Below the pieces are notes generated by a model. The model worked only from the letters and a program-made list of their open reading frames with translations. It made no database searches and was not told the DNA's origin. The translations under genes were made by a program, and so were the position numbers. From Polaromonas sp047303325 (GTDB lineage: Bacteria; Pseudomonadota; Gammaproteobacteria; Burkholderiales; Burkholderiaceae_C): a stretch of DNA of 64,000 bases. This document shows, piece after piece, positions 55,847 to 64,000 of the stretch (positions are counted from its first letter, which is position 1; each line of letters opens with the position of its first letter). The stretch covers positions 91,489 through 155,488 of the forward strand of contig NZ_JBKBEX010000009.1 in NCBI RefSeq assembly GCF_047303325.1. The letters are read 5' to 3'.

Positions 55847-56383
55847 ATGCGCCTCACAACCAAAGGCCGCTTTGCGGTCACTGCGATGATTGATTTGGGA
55901 CTGCGCCAGAACAACGGCCCGGTGACCCTGGCCGCTATCAGCCAGCGCCAGCAGATTTCCCTGTCCTATCTCGAACAGCTGTTCGGCAAGCTGCGCCGCC
56001 ATGAGCTGGTGGAGTCCACCCGTGGTCCCGGCGGCGGTTATACCCTGGGCCGCAAGGCTTCGGAGATCACCGTGGCCGACATCATTGTCTCGGTGGACGA
56101 GCCGATCGACGCGACCCAGTGCGGCGGCAAGGAAAACTGCCTGGGCGAGGGCGGGCGCTGCATGACGCACGAGCTGTGGGCATCGCTGAACAGCCGCATG
56201 GTGGAGTTCCTGGATTCCGTGACCCTGCAAAAGCTGGTGGAAGACCAGCTTGCCAAGGGCGTGGTGATCGAAAACACTCCGCAGGTCAAGAAGGCCATCT
56301 TCACGGCCCCGGCCGTCAAGCCGGTACGCGTGAATGCGCCCAACTCGGTCTTCGCACTGGGCAATGCGTTCTCCAAATCCTGA
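55847..56383 (+). CDS. iscR: Fe-S cluster regulator IscR
   Basis: The 178-residue Rrf2-family regulator has a winged helix at the N-terminus (MRLTTKGRFAVTAMIDLGLR, ISLSYLEQLFGKLRRHELVE) and the cluster Cys92, Cys98 and Cys105 in CGGKENCLGEGGRC with HELW following. Holo-IscR normally represses this operon and apo-IscR activates others. GGAG precedes its ATG (TTTAAAGGAGCTTGTTATG). It starts the isc operon, and a hairpin lies between it and iscS. Confidence 0.95.
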   Translation: MRLTTKGRFAVTAMIDLGLRQNNGPVTLAAISQRQQISLSYLEQLFGKLRRHELVESTRGPGGGYTLGRKASEITVADIIVSVDEPIDATQCGGKENCLGEGGRCMTHELWASLNSRMVEFLDSVTLQKLVEDQLAKGVVIENTPQVKKAIFTAPAVKPVRVNAPNSVFALGNAFSKS

Positions 56384-56390
56384 TGGAGCC

Positions 56391-56411
56391 GGGCCGGCAT
56401 TTGTCCGGCCC
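56391..56411 (+). terminator. Hairpin between iscR and iscS (possible attenuator)
   Basis: GGGCCGG (56391-56397) pairs with CCGGCCC (56405-56411) around a 7-nt loop, followed by CATTCCTTT. The tail is only partly T-rich, so termination would be incomplete. It may separate iscR levels from the rest, as secondary structure does in E. coli between these genes. Confidence 0.4.
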
Positions 56412-56485
56412 CATTCCTTTGCGAACTGATTGCATGACCTTAGATCGCGCTGCCAGCCAGCCTGTGAATAAAAAGAGCTAGCCAC

Positions 56486-57703
56486 ATGGACACCCCACAC
56501 TTTCCCATCTACATGGACTACAGCGCCACGAACCCGTGCGACCCGCGGGTGGTGGACGCCATGATTCCCTGGTTGCGCGAACACTTCGGCAACCCCGCTT
56601 CGCGCAGCCACGCCTGGGGCTGGGAGGCGGAAGCCGCCGTCGAAAAGGCACGCGGGCAGATCGCCGATCTGATTGGCGCCGACCCGCGCGAGATCGTCTG
56701 GACCAGCGGCGCTACCGAGTCCAACAATTTGGCGCTCAAGGGGGCGGCCCATTTCTACAAGACCAAGGGCAAGCACATCATCACGGTCAAGACCGAGCAC
56801 AAGGCCGTGCTGGACACTTGCCGCGAGCTGGAGCGCCAGGGTTTTGAGGTGACTTATATGGACGTGCAGGCCGACGGCCTGCTGGACCTCGAAGCACTCA
56901 AGGCCGCCATCCGCCCCGACACAATCCTGGTCAGCGTCATGTTCGTCAACAACGAAATCGGCGTGATCCAGGACATCCCGGCCATTGGCGCCCTGTGCCG
57001 TGAAAAAGGCATCATCTTCCATGTGGACGCCGCCCAGGCGACCGGCCGCATCGATATCGACCTGGCCACCTTGCCGGTCGACCTGATGAGCCTCACCTCG
57101 CACAAGACCTACGGTCCCAAGGGCATAGGCGCCCTGTACGTGCGCCGCAAGCCGCGCGTGCGGCTGGAAGCGCAGATGCACGGCGGCGGCCACGAGCGCG
57201 GCATGCGCTCGGGCACGCTGCCCACCCATCAGTGCGTGGGCATGGGTGAGGCCTACCGCATCGCCAAGGCCGAGATGCACGAAGAGAACAAGCGCATACG
57301 CGCCCTGCACGAGCGCATGCTCAATGGCCTCAAGGACGTCGAAGAGGTGTTCCTCAACGGCCACGCCGACAAGCGCGTGCCGCACAACCTGAACATGAGC
57401 TTCAATTTCGTCGAAGGCGAGTCGCTGATCATGGGCATCAAGGGCCTGGCGGTTTCCAGCGGTTCGGCCTGCACCTCGGCCAGCCTGGAACCCAGCTACG
57501 TGCTGCGCGCCCTGGGCCGCAGCGACGAACTGGCGCACAGCAGCCTTCGCATGACGATTGGCCGCTGGAGCACCGAAGAAGAAATTGACTACGCGGTCGC
57601 CACCATCAAGGAAAACGTGGCGAAACTGCGCGAACTGTCTCCCCTGTGGGAGATGTTCAAGGATGGTGTCGACTTGTCCACCATCCAGTGGGCTGCACAC
57701 TGA
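56486..57703 (+). CDS. iscS: Cysteine desulfurase IscS
   Basis: The 405-residue PLP enzyme takes sulfur from cysteine as a persulfide and delivers it to IscU. It has IYMDYSATNPCDPRVVDAMI, ATGRIDIDLATLPVDLMSLT, the Schiff-base Lys207 in SHKTYGPKGIGALYV and the catalytic loop Cys329 in VSSGSACTSASLEPSYVLRA. It is typical in length and C-terminal WEMFKDGVDLSTIQW. The start follows the iscR hairpin. It overlaps nothing. Confidence 0.96.
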   Translation: MDTPHFPIYMDYSATNPCDPRVVDAMIPWLREHFGNPASRSHAWGWEAEAAVEKARGQIADLIGADPREIVWTSGATESNNLALKGAAHFYKTKGKHIITVKTEHKAVLDTCRELERQGFEVTYMDVQADGLLDLEALKAAIRPDTILVSVMFVNNEIGVIQDIPAIGALCREKGIIFHVDAAQATGRIDIDLATLPVDLMSLTSHKTYGPKGIGALYVRRKPRVRLEAQMHGGGHERGMRSGTLPTHQCVGMGEAYRIAKAEMHEENKRIRALHERMLNGLKDVEEVFLNGHADKRVPHNLNMSFNFVEGESLIMGIKGLAVSSGSACTSASLEPSYVLRALGRSDELAHSSLRMTIGRWSTEEEIDYAVATIKENVAKLRELSPLWEMFKDGVDLSTIQWAAH

Positions 57704-57737
57704 GCAGCGCGCCCGACAGCTTAAAGAGGTAAACAAA

Positions 57738-58124
57738 ATGGCATACAGCGAAAAAGTGGTGGACCACTACGAAAACCCCCGCAACGTCGGCTCCTTTGAA
57801 AAGGGCGACGAATCGGTAGGCACCGGCATGGTCGGCGCGCCGGCTTGCGGCGACGTGATGAAGCTGCAGATCAAGGTCAACCCGGTGACGGGCGTGATCG
57901 AAGATGCGCGTTTCAAAACTTATGGCTGCGGTTCCGCGATCGCTTCCAGCTCCCTCGTGACCGAATGGGTCAAGGGCAAGACGCTGGACGAAGCGGCCAG
58001 CATCAAGAACAGCGCGATCGCCGAAGAACTGGCCTTGCCGCCGGTCAAGATTCACTGCTCCATCCTGGCGGAAGACGCCATCAAGGCCGCCGTGAACGAT
58101 TACAAACAAAAGCACGCGCACTGA
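57738..58124 (+). CDS. iscU: Fe-S scaffold protein IscU
   Basis: The 128-residue scaffold assembles [2Fe-2S] clusters from IscS sulfur. The three conserved Cys are in GAPACGDVMKLQI, YGCGSAIASSSLVTEW and KIHCSILAEDAIKAA, the first next to the Asp that governs cluster release. The LPPVKIH sequence before the third Cys is the HscA recognition motif. The ATG at 57738 after AAAGAGGT is chosen; upstream codons belong to iscS in another frame. Confidence 0.97.
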   Translation: MAYSEKVVDHYENPRNVGSFEKGDESVGTGMVGAPACGDVMKLQIKVNPVTGVIEDARFKTYGCGSAIASSSLVTEWVKGKTLDEAASIKNSAIAEELALPPVKIHCSILAEDAIKAAVNDYKQKHAH

Positions 58125-58170
58125 CCAAAACCCCATTACCCGTCACCTGTTTCATTTCCGAGCGATTTAA

Positions 58171-58494
58171 ATGTCCGTAACCCTCACTGATGCAGCCGCA
58201 AGGCACGTGACCCGCTACATGACCAAGCGCGGCAAAGGTGTTGGTGTGCGCCTGGGCGTCAAGACCACCGGCTGCTCCGGCCTGGCTTACAAGCTGGAAT
58301 ACGCCGACGAGATCGCGCCGGAAGACATCGTGTTTGAAGACAACGGTGTCAAGGTGCTGGTCGACCCGAAAAGCATGGCTTACATCGACGGTACCAAGCT
58401 GGACTTTGTGCGTGAAGGCTTGAACGAAGGTTTCAAGTTCATCAACCCCAACGAGCGTGACCGTTGCGGCTGCGGCGAAAGTTTCCGGGTTTGA
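58171..58494 (+). CDS. iscA: Fe-S assembly A-type carrier IscA
   Basis: The 107-residue A-type carrier has the three conserved Cys in KTTGCSGLAYKLEYAD and DRCGCGESFRV (C-x-C near the end). It carries Fe or [4Fe-4S] clusters to target proteins. It lies between iscU and hscB, with a terminator-like hairpin after it. Confidence 0.95.
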   Translation: MSVTLTDAAARHVTRYMTKRGKGVGVRLGVKTTGCSGLAYKLEYADEIAPEDIVFEDNGVKVLVDPKSMAYIDGTKLDFVREGLNEGFKFINPNERDRCGCGESFRV

Positions 58495-58530
58495 CGGGCG
58501 AGCGGCCTTACGCGTGCCGCACCCTTAACC

Positions 58531-58564
58531 AAGCCGCCTCCACTGATGGTGCTGGCGGCTTTTT
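58531..58564 (+). terminator. Terminator-like hairpin between iscA and hscB
   Basis: AAGCCGCC (58531-58538) pairs with GGCGGCTT (58554-58561), with a 15-nt loop, followed by TTTTTC. It resembles an intrinsic terminator and would reduce, not abolish, expression of the chaperone genes relative to iscRSUA. It is within 10 bp of the hscB ATG, so it may also limit ribosome access. Confidence 0.55.
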
Positions 58565-58570
58565 CTCGGC

Positions 58571-59089
58571 ATGAATCTTCAATCCACTGATTTCGAGCTT
58601 TTCGGCGTGCCCCAGCGTTTCGCGCAGGATCGCGCCGCGCTGGACGCGCGCTGGAAGGATCTGCAGCGCGAGGCGCACCCGGACAAGTTCGCGGCCCAGG
58701 GCTCGGCGGCCCAGCGCGTGGCCATGCAGTGGTCGGTGCGCATCAATGAGGCCTACCAGCGCCTGAAAGACCCGCTGAAGCGGGCAAGCTATCTGTGTGA
58801 GCTCAACGGAGCGCCCATCGACGCCGAGAAAAACACGGCCATGCCGCACGACTTCCTGGTGCAGCAGATGCAGTGGCGCGAAGCGCTGGATGAGGCCGAG
58901 ACCGCCGAGGATTTTGAGGAAATCGCCTCGCAGGCCATGTCGAGCGGGCGCGAGAAGTTGTCAAAAATAGCGCAATTGCTGGATGTGGACAGGGACTTTC
59001 CCGCAGCCGCCCGGCAGGTCAGAAGCCTTATGTTTATTGAGCGCTTTGCCAGCGAAGTCGATGCGCGCATCGACCTGCTGGGACAATAG
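58571..59089 (+). CDS. hscB: Fe-S co-chaperone HscB
   Basis: The 172-residue J-domain protein brings IscU to HscA and stimulates its ATPase. The J-domain holds the HPD motif in LQREAHPDKFAAQGSAAQR and extends over residues about 5-75. The C-terminal three-helix IscU-binding domain is next, ending DARIDLLGQ. The gene precedes hscA by 42 bp, as in other isc operons. Confidence 0.94.
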   Translation: MNLQSTDFELFGVPQRFAQDRAALDARWKDLQREAHPDKFAAQGSAAQRVAMQWSVRINEAYQRLKDPLKRASYLCELNGAPIDAEKNTAMPHDFLVQQMQWREALDEAETAEDFEEIASQAMSSGREKLSKIAQLLDVDRDFPAAARQVRSLMFIERFASEVDARIDLLGQ

Positions 59090-59131
59090 GAACCTGTTCA
59101 AGGCATTACAGAAAAAGTACGACAAGCACGC

Positions 59132-60994
59132 ATGGCACTCCTGCAAATTTCCGAACCCGGCCAGACACCCGACCCGCACCAGCGGCGCATCGCGATTGGC
59201 ATCGATCTGGGCACCACGCACTCGCTGGTCGCCAGCGTGCGCAGCGGCGTGTCCGAATGCCTGCCGGACGAGCAGGGAAGGGTGCTGCTGCCCAGCGTGG
59301 TGCGCTATCTGGAGGGCGACAAGCGCCAGATCGGCTATGAGGCGCTGGCAGCGCAGGTCGAGGACCCGCGCAACACCATTTCTTCGGTCAAACGCCTGAT
59401 GGGCCGCGGCATTGACGACATCGGCAGCCGTACCCAGCTGCCCTACGAGCTCAACGACAAGCCGGGCATGGTTACGCTGCAGACCGTCGCCGGAGAAAAA
59501 AGCCCGGTCGAGATCAGCGCCGAGATTCTGGCCACGCTGCGCTACCGCGCCGAGGATACTTTCAACGACGACATCTACGGTGCTGTGATCACCGTGCCGG
59601 CCTACTTCGACGATGCCCAGCGCCAGGCCACCAAGGACGCCGCGCAACTGGCGGGCCTGAATGTGCTGCGCCTGCTCAACGAACCCACGGCGGCCGCGAT
59701 TGCCTACGGCCTGGACAACGCCAGCGAAGGCGTTTACGCCGTCTACGACCTGGGCGGCGGCACTTTCGACATTTCCATCCTGCGCCTGACGCAAGGCGTC
59801 TTCGAGGTGGTGGCGACCGGCGGCGATTCGGCGCTGGGCGGCGACGACTACGACCGCGCGCTGGTCGACTGGGTGCTGGCCAAAGCAGGCCTGGCGGCCG
59901 ATACCCTCGCGCCGACGGACAAAGCCGCCCTGCTGCGCACCGCGCGAAATTGCAAGGAGGCCCTGTCGGCCGCCGACCTCGTGCCTTTTTCGGTGCAACT
60001 GGCCAAGGCCCTCGTCAATTTCGAGATGAAGGCCGAAGACTTCGAAACCGCGACAGCCCACCTGACCCAGCGCACGCTGACGGCTGTTCGCAAGGCGCTG
60101 CGCGATGCCAAGCTCGCCAAGGAAGACATCCAAGGCGCGGTGCTGGTGGGGGGCTCCACGCGCATGCCCCAGGTGCGCAAGGCGGTGGCCAGTTTCTTCG
60201 GCCGTGAGCCGCTGGTCAATCTCAATCCCGACGAAGTGGTGGCGCTGGGCGCGGCCATTTCCGCCAACCAGCTGGCCGGCAACAACACCGGTGATGAGTT
60301 GCTCTTGCTCGACGTGATTCCGTTGTCGCTGGGCATAGAGACCATGGGCGGGCTGGTTGAACGCATCGTGCCGCGCAACCAGACCATTCCCACGGCCATG
60401 GCGCAGGACTTCACCACCTACCAGGACGGCCAGACCGCCCTGGCCCTGCATGTGGTGCAAGGTGAGCGCGATCTGGTGGCCGACTGCCGCAGCCTGGCCC
60501 GCTTCGAATTGCGCGGCATTCCGCCGATGGTGGCCGGCGCCGCGCGCATTCGCGTGACCTTTACGGTCGATGCCGACGGCTTGCTCAGCGTCAATGCGAA
60601 AGAGCAGGTCAGCGGTGTCGAGGCGCGCATTGACGTGAAGCCTTCCTACGGCCTGTCCGACGAAGACATCGCGCGCATGCTGCAGGACAGCTTTTCGACC
60701 GCCCAGCAGGACATGAATGCCCGCGCCCTGGCCGAGGCCAAGGTCGATGCGGATCGCATGATTCTGGCCACACAAAGCGCGCTGGCCGCGGATGCCGATT
60801 TGCTGAGTCCCGGTGAACGCGCACAGATCGACAGCCTGATCACCGGCCTGGCCGACACGCGCGCGCACGGCGACGCGGCCGCGATAGAGGCGGCCACCCA
60901 GGCCCTGGCCAAAGGCACGGAGGCCTTCGCCGCCCAGCGCATGAACCGGGGCATCAAACAAGCCCTGGCCGGTAAAAACATCGAGGCGGTTTGA
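59132..60994 (+). CDS. hscA: Fe-S chaperone HscA (Hsp70-type)
   Basis: The 620-residue Hsp70 has an N-terminal ATPase domain with AIGIDLGTTHSLVASVRSGV, LLNEPTAAAIAYGLDN, VYDLGGGTFDISIL and VGGSTRMPQVRKAV, and a substrate-binding domain from about residue 390 with VIPLSLGIETMGGLVERIVP. It helps transfer clusters from IscU. It ends 20 bp before fdx. Confidence 0.96.
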   Translation: MALLQISEPGQTPDPHQRRIAIGIDLGTTHSLVASVRSGVSECLPDEQGRVLLPSVVRYLEGDKRQIGYEALAAQVEDPRNTISSVKRLMGRGIDDIGSRTQLPYELNDKPGMVTLQTVAGEKSPVEISAEILATLRYRAEDTFNDDIYGAVITVPAYFDDAQRQATKDAAQLAGLNVLRLLNEPTAAAIAYGLDNASEGVYAVYDLGGGTFDISILRLTQGVFEVVATGGDSALGGDDYDRALVDWVLAKAGLAADTLAPTDKAALLRTARNCKEALSAADLVPFSVQLAKALVNFEMKAEDFETATAHLTQRTLTAVRKALRDAKLAKEDIQGAVLVGGSTRMPQVRKAVASFFGREPLVNLNPDEVVALGAAISANQLAGNNTGDELLLLDVIPLSLGIETMGGLVERIVPRNQTIPTAMAQDFTTYQDGQTALALHVVQGERDLVADCRSLARFELRGIPPMVAGAARIRVTFTVDADGLLSVNAKEQVSGVEARIDVKPSYGLSDEDIARMLQDSFSTAQQDMNARALAEAKVDADRMILATQSALAADADLLSPGERAQIDSLITGLADTRAHGDAAAIEAATQALAKGTEAFAAQRMNRGIKQALAGKNIEAV

Positions 60995-61014
60995 GCCGAC
61001 TGACTGAGACAACC

Positions 61015-61353
61015 ATGCCCATCATCAAAATACTGCCTCACCCCGAATACTGCCCGCAGGGCGCCGAAATCAGCGCGCCGGCCGGCACCTCGATCTGCGA
61101 AGCTCTGCTCGACAACAAGATCAACATCGAGCACGCCTGCGACTTGAGCTGCGCCTGCACCACCTGCCACGTTGTCGTGCGCGAGGGCTTCAACTCGCTC
61201 AACGAGCTCGACGAAAGCGAGGAAGACCTGCTGGACCGCGCCTGGGGGCTGGAGCCCAATTCGCGCCTGAGCTGCCAGGCCGTGCTGGCCCAGACCGATG
61301 TGACGGTGGAAATACCCAAATATTCGATCAACCACGCGAAAGAAAACCACTGA
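61015..61353 (+). CDS. fdx: [2Fe-2S] ferredoxin of the isc operon
   Basis: The 112-residue adrenodoxin-type ferredoxin has the C-x5-C-x2-C motif HACDLSCACTTCHVVVREG and the fourth Cys in SRLSCQAVLAQTDV. It donates electrons for cluster assembly on IscU. The ATG at 61015 begins the fold (MPIIKILPHPEYCPQG); a TTG start at 60991 overlapping hscA is possible but unlikely. It is the last isc gene; no iscX follows. Confidence 0.95.
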   Translation: MPIIKILPHPEYCPQGAEISAPAGTSICEALLDNKINIEHACDLSCACTTCHVVVREGFNSLNELDESEEDLLDRAWGLEPNSRLSCQAVLAQTDVTVEIPKYSINHAKENH

Positions 61354-61407
61354 GTTTTCGGGAAAAGCCGGGCAGGGACTGCCCCGCGCGGAGGCGATAA
61401 TCGAGCC

Positions 61408-62115
61408 ATGCGCCAAATCGTTCTTGACACTGAAACCACCGGTCTTTCCGCCGAAAATGGCGACCGCATCATCGAAATCGGCTGCGTGGAGCTGGTGGCC
61501 CGCAAGCTCACCGGCAACAACCGCCACTTCTACCTGAACCCTGAGCGCGACAGCCATGAGGACGCGCTCAAGGTCCACGGCATCAGCAACGAGTTCCTGA
61601 AGGACAAGCCCAAGTTCGCCGCCGTGGCCGACGAGCTGCTGGAATACCTGCAGGATGCCGAGATCATCATCCACAACGCGCCCTTTGACGTGAGCTTCCT
61701 CAACAAGGAGCTCGAACTCATAGGCCGGCCGCCCCTCAAGCACTGCGTGGCCAAGGTCACCGACAGCCTGATGATGGCCAAGGAGCTGTTTCCGGGCAAA
61801 CGCAATTCGCTGGACGCTTTGTGCGACCGGCTGGAGGTCGACAATTCAGGCCGTACCCTGCACGGCGCCTTGCTGGACGCTGAACTGCTGGCCGACGTCT
61901 ACATCAACCTGACCCGCGGGCAGAACGCGCTGGTCATGGACGTGGGCGACACGGCCCAGGAAGGCGACAACAACGTACCGCAGATAGACCTGAGCGTGTT
62001 TGAACTGCCTTTGCTCGCGGCCAATGAGCAGGAAGCCGCCGAACATGAGAAGTTGCTGGCCGGCATCGACAAGGCCAGCAAGGGAAAAACGGTTTGGCGT
62101 GCCCTGGCGGCCTGA
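61408..62115 (+). CDS. dnaQ: DNA polymerase III epsilon subunit (proofreading 3'-5' exonuclease)
   Basis: The 235-residue exonuclease of the replicase has the DEDDh residues in VLDTETTGLSAENGDRIIEI, IIHNAPFDVSFLNKELEL and HGALLDAELLADVYINLTRG. The C-terminal region after about residue 180 normally binds the alpha subunit. It follows fdx by 54 bp, in an arrangement seen in several relatives, although the functional link to isc is unclear. Confidence 0.93.
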   Translation: MRQIVLDTETTGLSAENGDRIIEIGCVELVARKLTGNNRHFYLNPERDSHEDALKVHGISNEFLKDKPKFAAVADELLEYLQDAEIIIHNAPFDVSFLNKELELIGRPPLKHCVAKVTDSLMMAKELFPGKRNSLDALCDRLEVDNSGRTLHGALLDAELLADVYINLTRGQNALVMDVGDTAQEGDNNVPQIDLSVFELPLLAANEQEAAEHEKLLAGIDKASKGKTVWRALAA

Positions 62116-62141
62116 ACTGAAACGCAATTCAGGGGGGTGGA

Positions 62142-62171
62142 TGGCAAAATCGACCCAAAACAGCTTATAAT
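62142..62171 (+). promoter_or_regulatory. Promoter for tRNA-Val
   Basis: TATAAT (62166-62171) is a perfect -10 hexamer 17 bases before the tRNA 5' end. The -35 region at about 62142-62147 (TGGCAA, 18-bp spacing) is weak. The position is as expected for a single tRNA gene. Confidence 0.55.
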
Positions 62172-62187
62172 CGTAGGCTGACCGATA

Positions 62188-62262
62188 GGGCGGTTAGCTC
62201 AGGGGTAGAGCACTGCATTCACACTGCAGGGGTCGCAAGTTCGAAACTTGCACCGCCCACCA
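62188..62262 (+). tRNA. tRNA-Val (anticodon CAC)
   Basis: A 75-nt cloverleaf includes an encoded CCA. The acceptor stem is GGGCGGT/ACCGCCC (62188-62194 with 62252-62258), the D-loop is GCTCAGGGGTAGAGC, the anticodon stem is CTGCA/TGCAG around the loop TTCACAC, with anticodon CAC at 62220-62222, and the T-stem/loop is TGCAAGTTCGAAACTTGCA minus its flank (arms GCAAG/CTTGC around TTCGAAA). CAC reads GUG, valine. Confidence 0.96.
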
Positions 62263-62275
62263 GAATTTGACGAAG

Positions 62276-62309
62276 AAAAAGGCCAAGTCTTGCGACTTGG
62301 CCTTTTTTT
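62276..62309. terminator. Bidirectional terminator between tRNA-Val and phoH
   Basis: The stem GGCCAAGTC/GACTTGGCC (62281-62289 with 62294-62302) has a TTGC loop. Five As precede it and seven Ts follow it, so it works for the tRNA (+) and for the convergent phoH gene (-). Confidence 0.9.
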
Positions 62310-62334
62310 CATTGGGCGCTGTTTTTTCGCGGAC

Positions 62335-64000
62335 TTAGAGTACTTCGCTCGCGAAATCAGCCAGGCGCGAACGCTCGCCGCGCGCCAGCGTGATGTGTCC
62401 GCCATGCGGCCAGCCCTTGAAGCGGTCGACGGCAAAGGTCATGCCCGAGGAGCCTTCGGTCAGGTAGGGCGTGTCGATCTGCGCCAGGTTGCCCATGCAG
62501 ATGATCTTGGTGCCCGGCCCGGCCCGTGTGATCAGCGTTTTCATCTGCTTGGGCGTCAGGTTTTGCGCCTCGTCGATGATGACGTACTTGTTCAGGAAGG
62601 TACGGCCGCGCATGAAGTTCATGCTCTTGACCTTGATGCGCGAGCGGATCAGCTCGTTGGTGGCGGCTCGGCCCCATTCGCCAGAGCCACTGTCGGTCTT
62701 GCCCAGCACTTCGAGGTTGTCGTCCAGCGCACCCATCCAGGGGCCCATTTTTTCCTCTTCGGTGCCCGGCAGGAAGCCGATGTCCTCGCCGACGCTGACC
62801 GTGGCCCGCGTCATGATGATTTCGGTATAGCGCCGGTCGTCGAGCACTTGCGTGAGGCCGCTGGCAAGCGCCATCAGCGTCTTGCCAGTGCCCGCCGTGC
62901 CGGCCAGCGTGACGAAGTCCACTTCCGGGTCCATCAACAGGTTCATGGCGAAATTCTGCTCGCGGTTGCGCGTGGTGACGCCCCAGACGGCGTTTTTGAG
63001 GTGGTTGTAGTCCTTCAGGGTCTTCAGTACTGCGGTTTTGGCCCGGATTTCCGTCACACGGGCATACAGCGGCGGCTCGCCCGGGGCCTCAAAGAACACG
63101 AACTGGTTGATTAGCAGGCTGCCCACGATGGGGCCGGTGATGCGGTAGAAGGTGTGGCTGCCCTGTTGCCAGCTCTCGATGGTCTTGCTCTGGCGCGTCC
63201 AGAAGTCCGCCGGCAGGGCCAGCGAGCCGGAATACAGCAGGTCGCCGTCTTCCAGGGTTTTGTCGTTCTGGTAGTCGTCAGTGGCCAGGCCCAGGGCACG
63301 TGCCTTGACACGCATATTGATGTCCTTGGACACCAGGACCACTTCGCGCGGCGCATATTCCTTGCGCAGGGCCTCCACCACACCCAGGATCTGGTTGTCG
63401 GCCTTGCCCTGCGGCAGGCTCATGGGCAGCGTGTAATCCAGCGGTTTGGTCTGGAAAAACAGGCTGCCGCCCGCTTCCGGGTGGCCGGTGGTATCCAACT
63501 TCAGGCCCTTGCCGATATCGGCGCCCTGGGCGCCCGCCAGCGCGTCCAGCGTGCGGCTGGTCTGGCGGGCGTTGCGCGCCACCTCGGTCATGCCCTTTTT
63601 ATGGCCGTCGAGCTCTTCGAGCACGATCATGGGCAGGAAGATGTCATGTTCCTCGAAGCGGAACAGGCACATCGGGTCGTGCATCAGCACATTGGTGTCC
63701 AGCACGAACAGCTTGGCCGGGCCCGTGCGTTTGGGCTTTTTCGGCTTGGCCGGCTCGGGCAGGACGATGCTTTCTTTTTTACGGCTGTTCGAGGGGATTC
63801 TGTCCGGGTTGGCGGGCTCTCTGCCTTTGAAGGCCACCGGGTGGCTACCTTCTCCTGCCGCGCGGCTGTCAAACAGGTCCATTACCGGGGGTTTCTGGGC
63901 GGATTCGGTGCGCTCCGTTTTCCGGGCGACTTTCGAAGGCGAGCGGGCGGGCGCGTCGAGCGCATCAGGCGAGAGCAGGGCGGCACGTTTGGTCGGGGCG
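62335..64000 (-). CDS. PhoH-family ATPase with N-terminal PIN domain (5' end outside window)
   Basis: The visible 554 residues are a PIN-PhoH fusion (PhoH2 type, a likely RNA helicase-RNase). The PIN domain has KLFVLDTNVLMHDPMCLFRF, IVLEELDGHKKGMTEVARNA and the later acidic residues in LVSKDINMRVKARALGLATD. The PhoH ATPase has Walker A FVTLAGTAGTGKTLMALASG and Walker B YVIIDEAQNLTPKQMKTLIT. The frame continues open through the right edge; its start lies beyond 64000. An internal Met at 63882 should not be taken as the start, because the 39 upstream codons (Ala/Lys/Pro-rich, with TKRAALLSPD) look coding and match the typical long N-terminus. Confidence 0.88.
   Translation of the reverse strand, partial: APTKRAALLSPDALDAPARSPSKVARKTERTESAQKPPVMDLFDSRAAGEGSHPVAFKGREPANPDRIPSNSRKKESIVLPEPAKPKKPKRTGPAKLFVLDTNVLMHDPMCLFRFEEHDIFLPMIVLEELDGHKKGMTEVARNARQTSRTLDALAGAQGADIGKGLKLDTTGHPEAGGSLFFQTKPLDYTLPMSLPQGKADNQILGVVEALRKEYAPREVVLVSKDINMRVKARALGLATDDYQNDKTLEDGDLLYSGSLALPADFWTRQSKTIESWQQGSHTFYRITGPIVGSLLINQFVFFEAPGEPPLYARVTEIRAKTAVLKTLKDYNHLKNAVWGVTTRNREQNFAMNLLMDPEVDFVTLAGTAGTGKTLMALASGLTQVLDDRRYTEIIMTRATVSVGEDIGFLPGTEEEKMGPWMGALDDNLEVLGKTDSGSGEWGRAATNELIRSRIKVKSMNFMRGRTFLNKYVIIDEAQNLTPKQMKTLITRAGPGTKIICMGNLAQIDTPYLTEGSSGMTFAVDRFKGWPHGGHITLARGERSRLADFASEVL

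Noticed and set aside
58961..61012. Very long open frame opposite hscA (683 codons), and similar ones opposite iscS (55832-57736), prkA (33068-34609) and yeaH (34613-35917)
   Set aside because: They lie wholly antisense to genes with clear family motifs, have no family features of their own, and are an expected result of GC-rich codon bias that suppresses stops in the opposite frames.

Overview
The window is a dense, GC-rich bacterial chromosome segment, almost certainly from a betaproteobacterium of the order Burkholderiales. Gene content and order suggest the family Comamonadaceae, with Polaromonas or a close relative as my best guess. The evidence is a class I phaC-phaA-phaB cluster, an iscR-iscS-iscU-iscA-hscB-hscA-fdx operon, a gentisate pathway with a Bug-family solute-binding protein, and family-typical GC-rich intergenic palindromes. 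I saw no phage, plasmid, insertion sequence or CRISPR array.

Layout. 0-6.3 kb: a minus-strand 3-hydroxybenzoate/gentisate operon (3-hydroxybenzoate 6-hydroxylase, Bug receptor, FAD oxidoreductase, gentisate dioxygenase, fumarylpyruvate hydrolase) with a divergent MarR regulator and a 14-bp palindrome between them. 6.3-10.7 kb: a minus-strand Rieske oxygenase / glutamine-synthetase-like ligase / ferredoxin / ABM-domain operon with a divergent GntR regulator; its substrate is unknown. 10.7-17.9 kb: SGNH hydrolase, MFS exporter with divergent LysR, a secreted DUF1566 protein, a medium-chain reductase, a zeta-class GST-type isomerase and pgeF. 18-22 kb: phaC-phaA-phaB (PHB synthesis). 22-32 kb: a CPA2 antiporter, a four-gene stress or detoxification-like operon (DUF985, GST, HCCA-isomerase-like, DJ-1/PfpI), an M14 lipoprotein peptidase, dusA and an EamA transporter. 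32.6-37.5 kb: prkA-yeaH-spoVR. 37.5-48.2 kb: a propionyl-CoA/methylmalonyl-CoA module (GntR, mcm, meaB, pccB, pccA, VOC epimerase-like) carrying a chimeric GIY-YIG/GNAT reading frame with REP-like palindromes and a duplicated scrap of meaB. 48.2-55.6 kb: rsxB-like ferredoxin, intracellular phaZ, LigB-type dioxygenase, nucleotidyltransferase-like gene, aromatic aminotransferase and uvrB. 55.6-62.1 kb: the isc operon and dnaQ. 62.2-64 kb: tRNA-Val(CAC) and a PIN-PhoH gene that runs off the right edge.

How the genes work together. The first operon takes 3-hydroxybenzoate to fumarate and pyruvate; the isomerase step it lacks may come from the gene at 16.2 kb. phaCAB and phaZ make and mobilise polyhydroxybutyrate, and the pcc/mcm module feeds propionyl-CoA into succinyl-CoA. 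Ferredoxins and a Rieske enzyme create Fe-S demand, which the isc operon serves behind a recognisable IscR-type operator. The least explained parts are the GIY-YIG/REP/meaB-scrap chimera, the Rieske-plus-GS-like operon, the family of long GC-rich intergenic palindromes, the histone-like tail of PhaZ and an NtrC-like palindrome between uvrB and iscR.
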